Shown: positions 28,075-30,116 of the stretch, in pieces | How the letters are laid out: every line of letters begins with the position of its first letter | Position numbering within the stretch: the stretch's first letter is position 1 | DNA from: CAZAQV01 sp964487255 | Lineage (GTDB): Bacteria; Myxococcota_A; Polyangia; Polyangiales; CAZAQV01 | Direction of reading: 5' to 3' | Length of the DNA: 30,116 nt | Assembly (NCBI GenBank): GCA_964487255.1 | Contig: CAZAQV010000041.1 | Span: 1-30,116 of the forward strand | Notes under the pieces: model-generated | What the model was told of the DNA's origin: nothing | The model's database searches: none | Seen by the model: only the letters and a program-made list of their open reading frames with translations | Translations under genes and position numbers: made by a program

Positions 28075-30116
28075 ATGGCAGGGCCAATCCGGATTGCGAT
28101 CCTCGCCAACGGTCGCCAGGCGCGCCGCGAGGTCGGTCAGACCGCGGGGGCGATGTCCAAGCTCGGCACGGCCGCCAAGCGCGTCGCGACCGGGGGCCTG
28201 CTCGTCGCGGGCGCAGCCGCTACGAAGTTCGGGATCGACTCGGTCAGGTCGGCCTCCAGCGCACAGCAGTCCATCGGAGCGACCGAGTCCGTCTACGGCA
28301 AGTACGCCGACCGAGTCATCAAGCGTTCCAAGGAGGCTGCCGACGCGATCGGGCTCTCGGCGAACGAGTACCGCGAGCTCTCCAACGTCACCGGCGCCAT
28401 GCTGGCCTCCGCCGGCACCCCGCTCCGTCGGGTAACCAAGCTGACCGCGGACCTCAACGAGCGCGCCGCAGACATGGCGGCGACCTTTGGCGGCACCACC
28501 CGCGAAGCGGTGGAGTCGATCTCCTCGCTGCTGCGCGGCGAGGCAGACCCGATCGAGAAGTACGGCGTCTCGATCAAGCAGAGCGACGTCAACGCCCGGT
28601 TGGCCGCCAAGGGTCTGGACGAGCTCGAAGGCAGCGCCAGAAAGCAGGCTGAGCAGCAGGCTCGTCTGGATCTTCTGTTCCGCCAGACGTCCAAGTCCGC
28701 CGGACAGTTCGAGCGCGAGACCGACACCCTCGCCGGCCAGCAGCAGATCCTCGGCGCCAAGGTCGAGGACCTCCAGGCCAAGTTCGGCAAGCTCCTGCTG
28801 CCTGCCCTGACCGACGCCGCCGAGTGGGCCGGCGACGAGCTCGTTCCGGCGCTCGAGGACCTGGCCGACTGGCTCGGCGACAACCGTGACGAGATCGCAG
28901 ACACCGGCCGGACCATCAAGGACACCCTGCTACCACCCGCCGAAACCCTCATCGACGTCCTCGGGGACCTGCTGGGCTGGGTGGCCGACCTCCCCGAGCC
29001 GATGAAGAAGATGGGCATCGAGGCCGGAATCGCCGCGCTCGTGCTGCCCCGTCTGTCGGCCGGCATCACCGGCGTCTCAGGTGCAGCCACCGTCGGTATT
29101 GCGCGTCTGCGGCAGTTCCGCGCCGAGATGACCTACACCGAGACCAGGGGCGCAGCGCTCACTGGCGCTCTGGCCCGTATCGGTCCCGCGGCGCGGACCG
29201 CTGCCGGGATTGGCGGCCTGCTGACGCTCACCCAGGCCACGGACCAAGCCAACGAGTCCTTGGAGTCACTGACGACCACCGCCGGTGCGGCCGCCGTGGG
29301 GTTCTCGGTAGGCGGACCGTGGGGCGCGGCGATCGGTGCGGCCGGCGGGCTCGTCTACAGCCTCAAGGACAACCTCGAGCGCATGTACGGCGATGCCGGC
29401 GCCGCTGCCGACACCGCCAAGCGCAAGATGGCCGACGCCGCCCGCCTGGAGGAGGAGAAGGCTGCCTACGACGGTTTGAAGAGCTCGCTGGACCAGGTGA
29501 CCGGCGCCTACACCCAGGCCACCGCAGCCGCCGTGCGCGACCAGCTGCAGAAGGCAGGGGTCATCCAAACCGCCACCAACCTCGGCCTCTCGACCCGCCA
29601 GTTGATCCAGGCATCGCTCGGTGAGAAGGATGCCCGCGAGGCCGTCACCAGGGCGATTAACAAGGGCTCCGAGGCGGGCTACACCTACTGGGACGCGCAG
29701 CGCCAGCAGATGGTCACCCTCGACCAGATGCCGCCTCACCTGGCGAAGTTGCAGCAGTCCATCCTCGGCGTCAGCGACGACTACAGGAAGGCCAGCCGTG
29801 AGGTTCGCAAGAACACCAAGGACACGGCCGACCTCTCCCAGGTCACCAAGGGCCTGCCCAAGAAGGTCGCTACCAAGATCGAGGCGCGTGGAATCGCGCC
29901 GACGGTCAAGGACATCGCCAAGGTGGCCAGGCGCTACAAGCTGACGCCTGAGAAGGTCCAGACCGCGCTGCGAGTGCTCGGCGTCGACGCTTCGGTCAAG
30001 GACGTCCGCAAGGTTCAGAAGTCCCTGACCGACACCGGCAGGGAGAAGCCGAGCACGCCGAAGTGGCGGAAGAACGTCCAGACCGACGTCGGCGCGGCGC
30101 GCAACGACGTCGGCAA
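28075..30116 (+). CDS. Tape measure protein, truncated by the window end
   Basis: The frame starts with MAGPIRIAILANGRQARREV and stays open for about 680 codons to the end of the window. AGGAGG lies seven bases before the ATG. The N-terminus shows the phage_TMP pattern: AMSKLGTAAKRVATGG, then SIGATESVYGKYADRVIKRS, ELSNVTGAMLASAG, LNERAADMAATFGGTTREAVESISSLLRGEADPIEKYG. Two hydrophobic regions follow (about residues 320-350 and 395-430), and a long helical, basic repeat-like part. It would set tail length and reach the host membrane. Its gene length cannot be judged, because the end is missing. Confidence 0.9.
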   Translation, partial: MAGPIRIAILANGRQARREVGQTAGAMSKLGTAAKRVATGGLLVAGAAATKFGIDSVRSASSAQQSIGATESVYGKYADRVIKRSKEAADAIGLSANEYRELSNVTGAMLASAGTPLRRVTKLTADLNERAADMAATFGGTTREAVESISSLLRGEADPIEKYGVSIKQSDVNARLAAKGLDELEGSARKQAEQQARLDLLFRQTSKSAGQFERETDTLAGQQQILGAKVEDLQAKFGKLLLPALTDAAEWAGDELVPALEDLADWLGDNRDEIADTGRTIKDTLLPPAETLIDVLGDLLGWVADLPEPMKKMGIEAGIAALVLPRLSAGITGVSGAATVGIARLRQFRAEMTYTETRGAALTGALARIGPAARTAAGIGGLLTLTQATDQANESLESLTTTAGAAAVGFSVGGPWGAAIGAAGGLVYSLKDNLERMYGDAGAAADTAKRKMADAARLEEEKAAYDGLKSSLDQVTGAYTQATAAAVRDQLQKAGVIQTATNLGLSTRQLIQASLGEKDAREAVTRAINKGSEAGYTYWDAQRQQMVTLDQMPPHLAKLQQSILGVSDDYRKASREVRKNTKDTADLSQVTKGLPKKVATKIEARGIAPTVKDIAKVARRYKLTPEKVQTALRVLGVDASVKDVRKVQKSLTDTGREKPSTPKWRKNVQTDVGAARNDVG

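Overview
The window is the left part of an integrated temperate phage (prophage) in a high-GC actinobacterium. It starts inside the 3' half of a host tRNA-Ser(TGA) gene and ends inside the tape measure gene, so the tail tip, lysis genes and the far attachment site lie outside. Several features point to Actinobacteria: high GC, frequent GTG starts, a DUF3263 protein, zinc-ribbon and HTH early proteins, and a long-tailed siphovirus head module with HK97-type fold. A Nocardioidaceae-like host is possible, but the sequence alone does not prove it.

Layout. 1-134: tRNA end with the probable attachment site. 134-1270: tyrosine integrase (+). 1267-4142: a leftward lysogeny operon with an HTH repressor, two unrecognised cargo genes (301 aa soluble, 172 aa four-helix membrane protein), an ImmA/IrrE-type metallopeptidase and a DUF3263 protein. 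4143-4308: divergent control region with repeated GGCAAAC/GTTTGCC operator-like sites. 4309-8746: rightward early operon of a Cro-like HTH protein, an excisionase-like protein, many small proteins (several cysteine-rich), an HNH protein and a Cas4/RecB-like nuclease. Most of its genes overlap by four bases. 8797-19051: replication and recombination genes: a putative ssDNA-binding protein, an SF2/SNF2 helicase, a RuvC-fold resolvase and a 1561-residue protein joining a prim-pol primase, an SF3 helicase and a 3'-5' exonuclease/family A DNA polymerase. Two leftward single genes interrupt this region (12688-13143, a beta-solenoid-like protein; 19119-19352, a small membrane protein). 19394-30116: late genes in the usual order: HNH, small and large terminase, portal, ClpP-like protease, major capsid, connectors, major tail protein, tail chaperones with a programmed -1 frameshift, and tape measure.

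How it works together. The repressor (3528-4142) and Cro-like protein (4309-4584) probably compete at the central operators. The ImmA-like peptidase would inactivate the repressor, as in ICEBs1-type control. Integrase and excisionase drive integration and excision at the tRNA. The 1561-residue replisome protein would prime, unwind and copy the genome.

The most interesting points are this fusion protein and an iteron-like, origin-like repeat cluster (15964-16168). The cluster lies inside the coding DNA for the linker between the helicase and polymerase parts. Other points are the cargo pair placed between repressor and peptidase, which is a candidate superinfection-exclusion or defence unit, and a set of genes that look leaderless, with a -10 box six to seven bases before the ATG.
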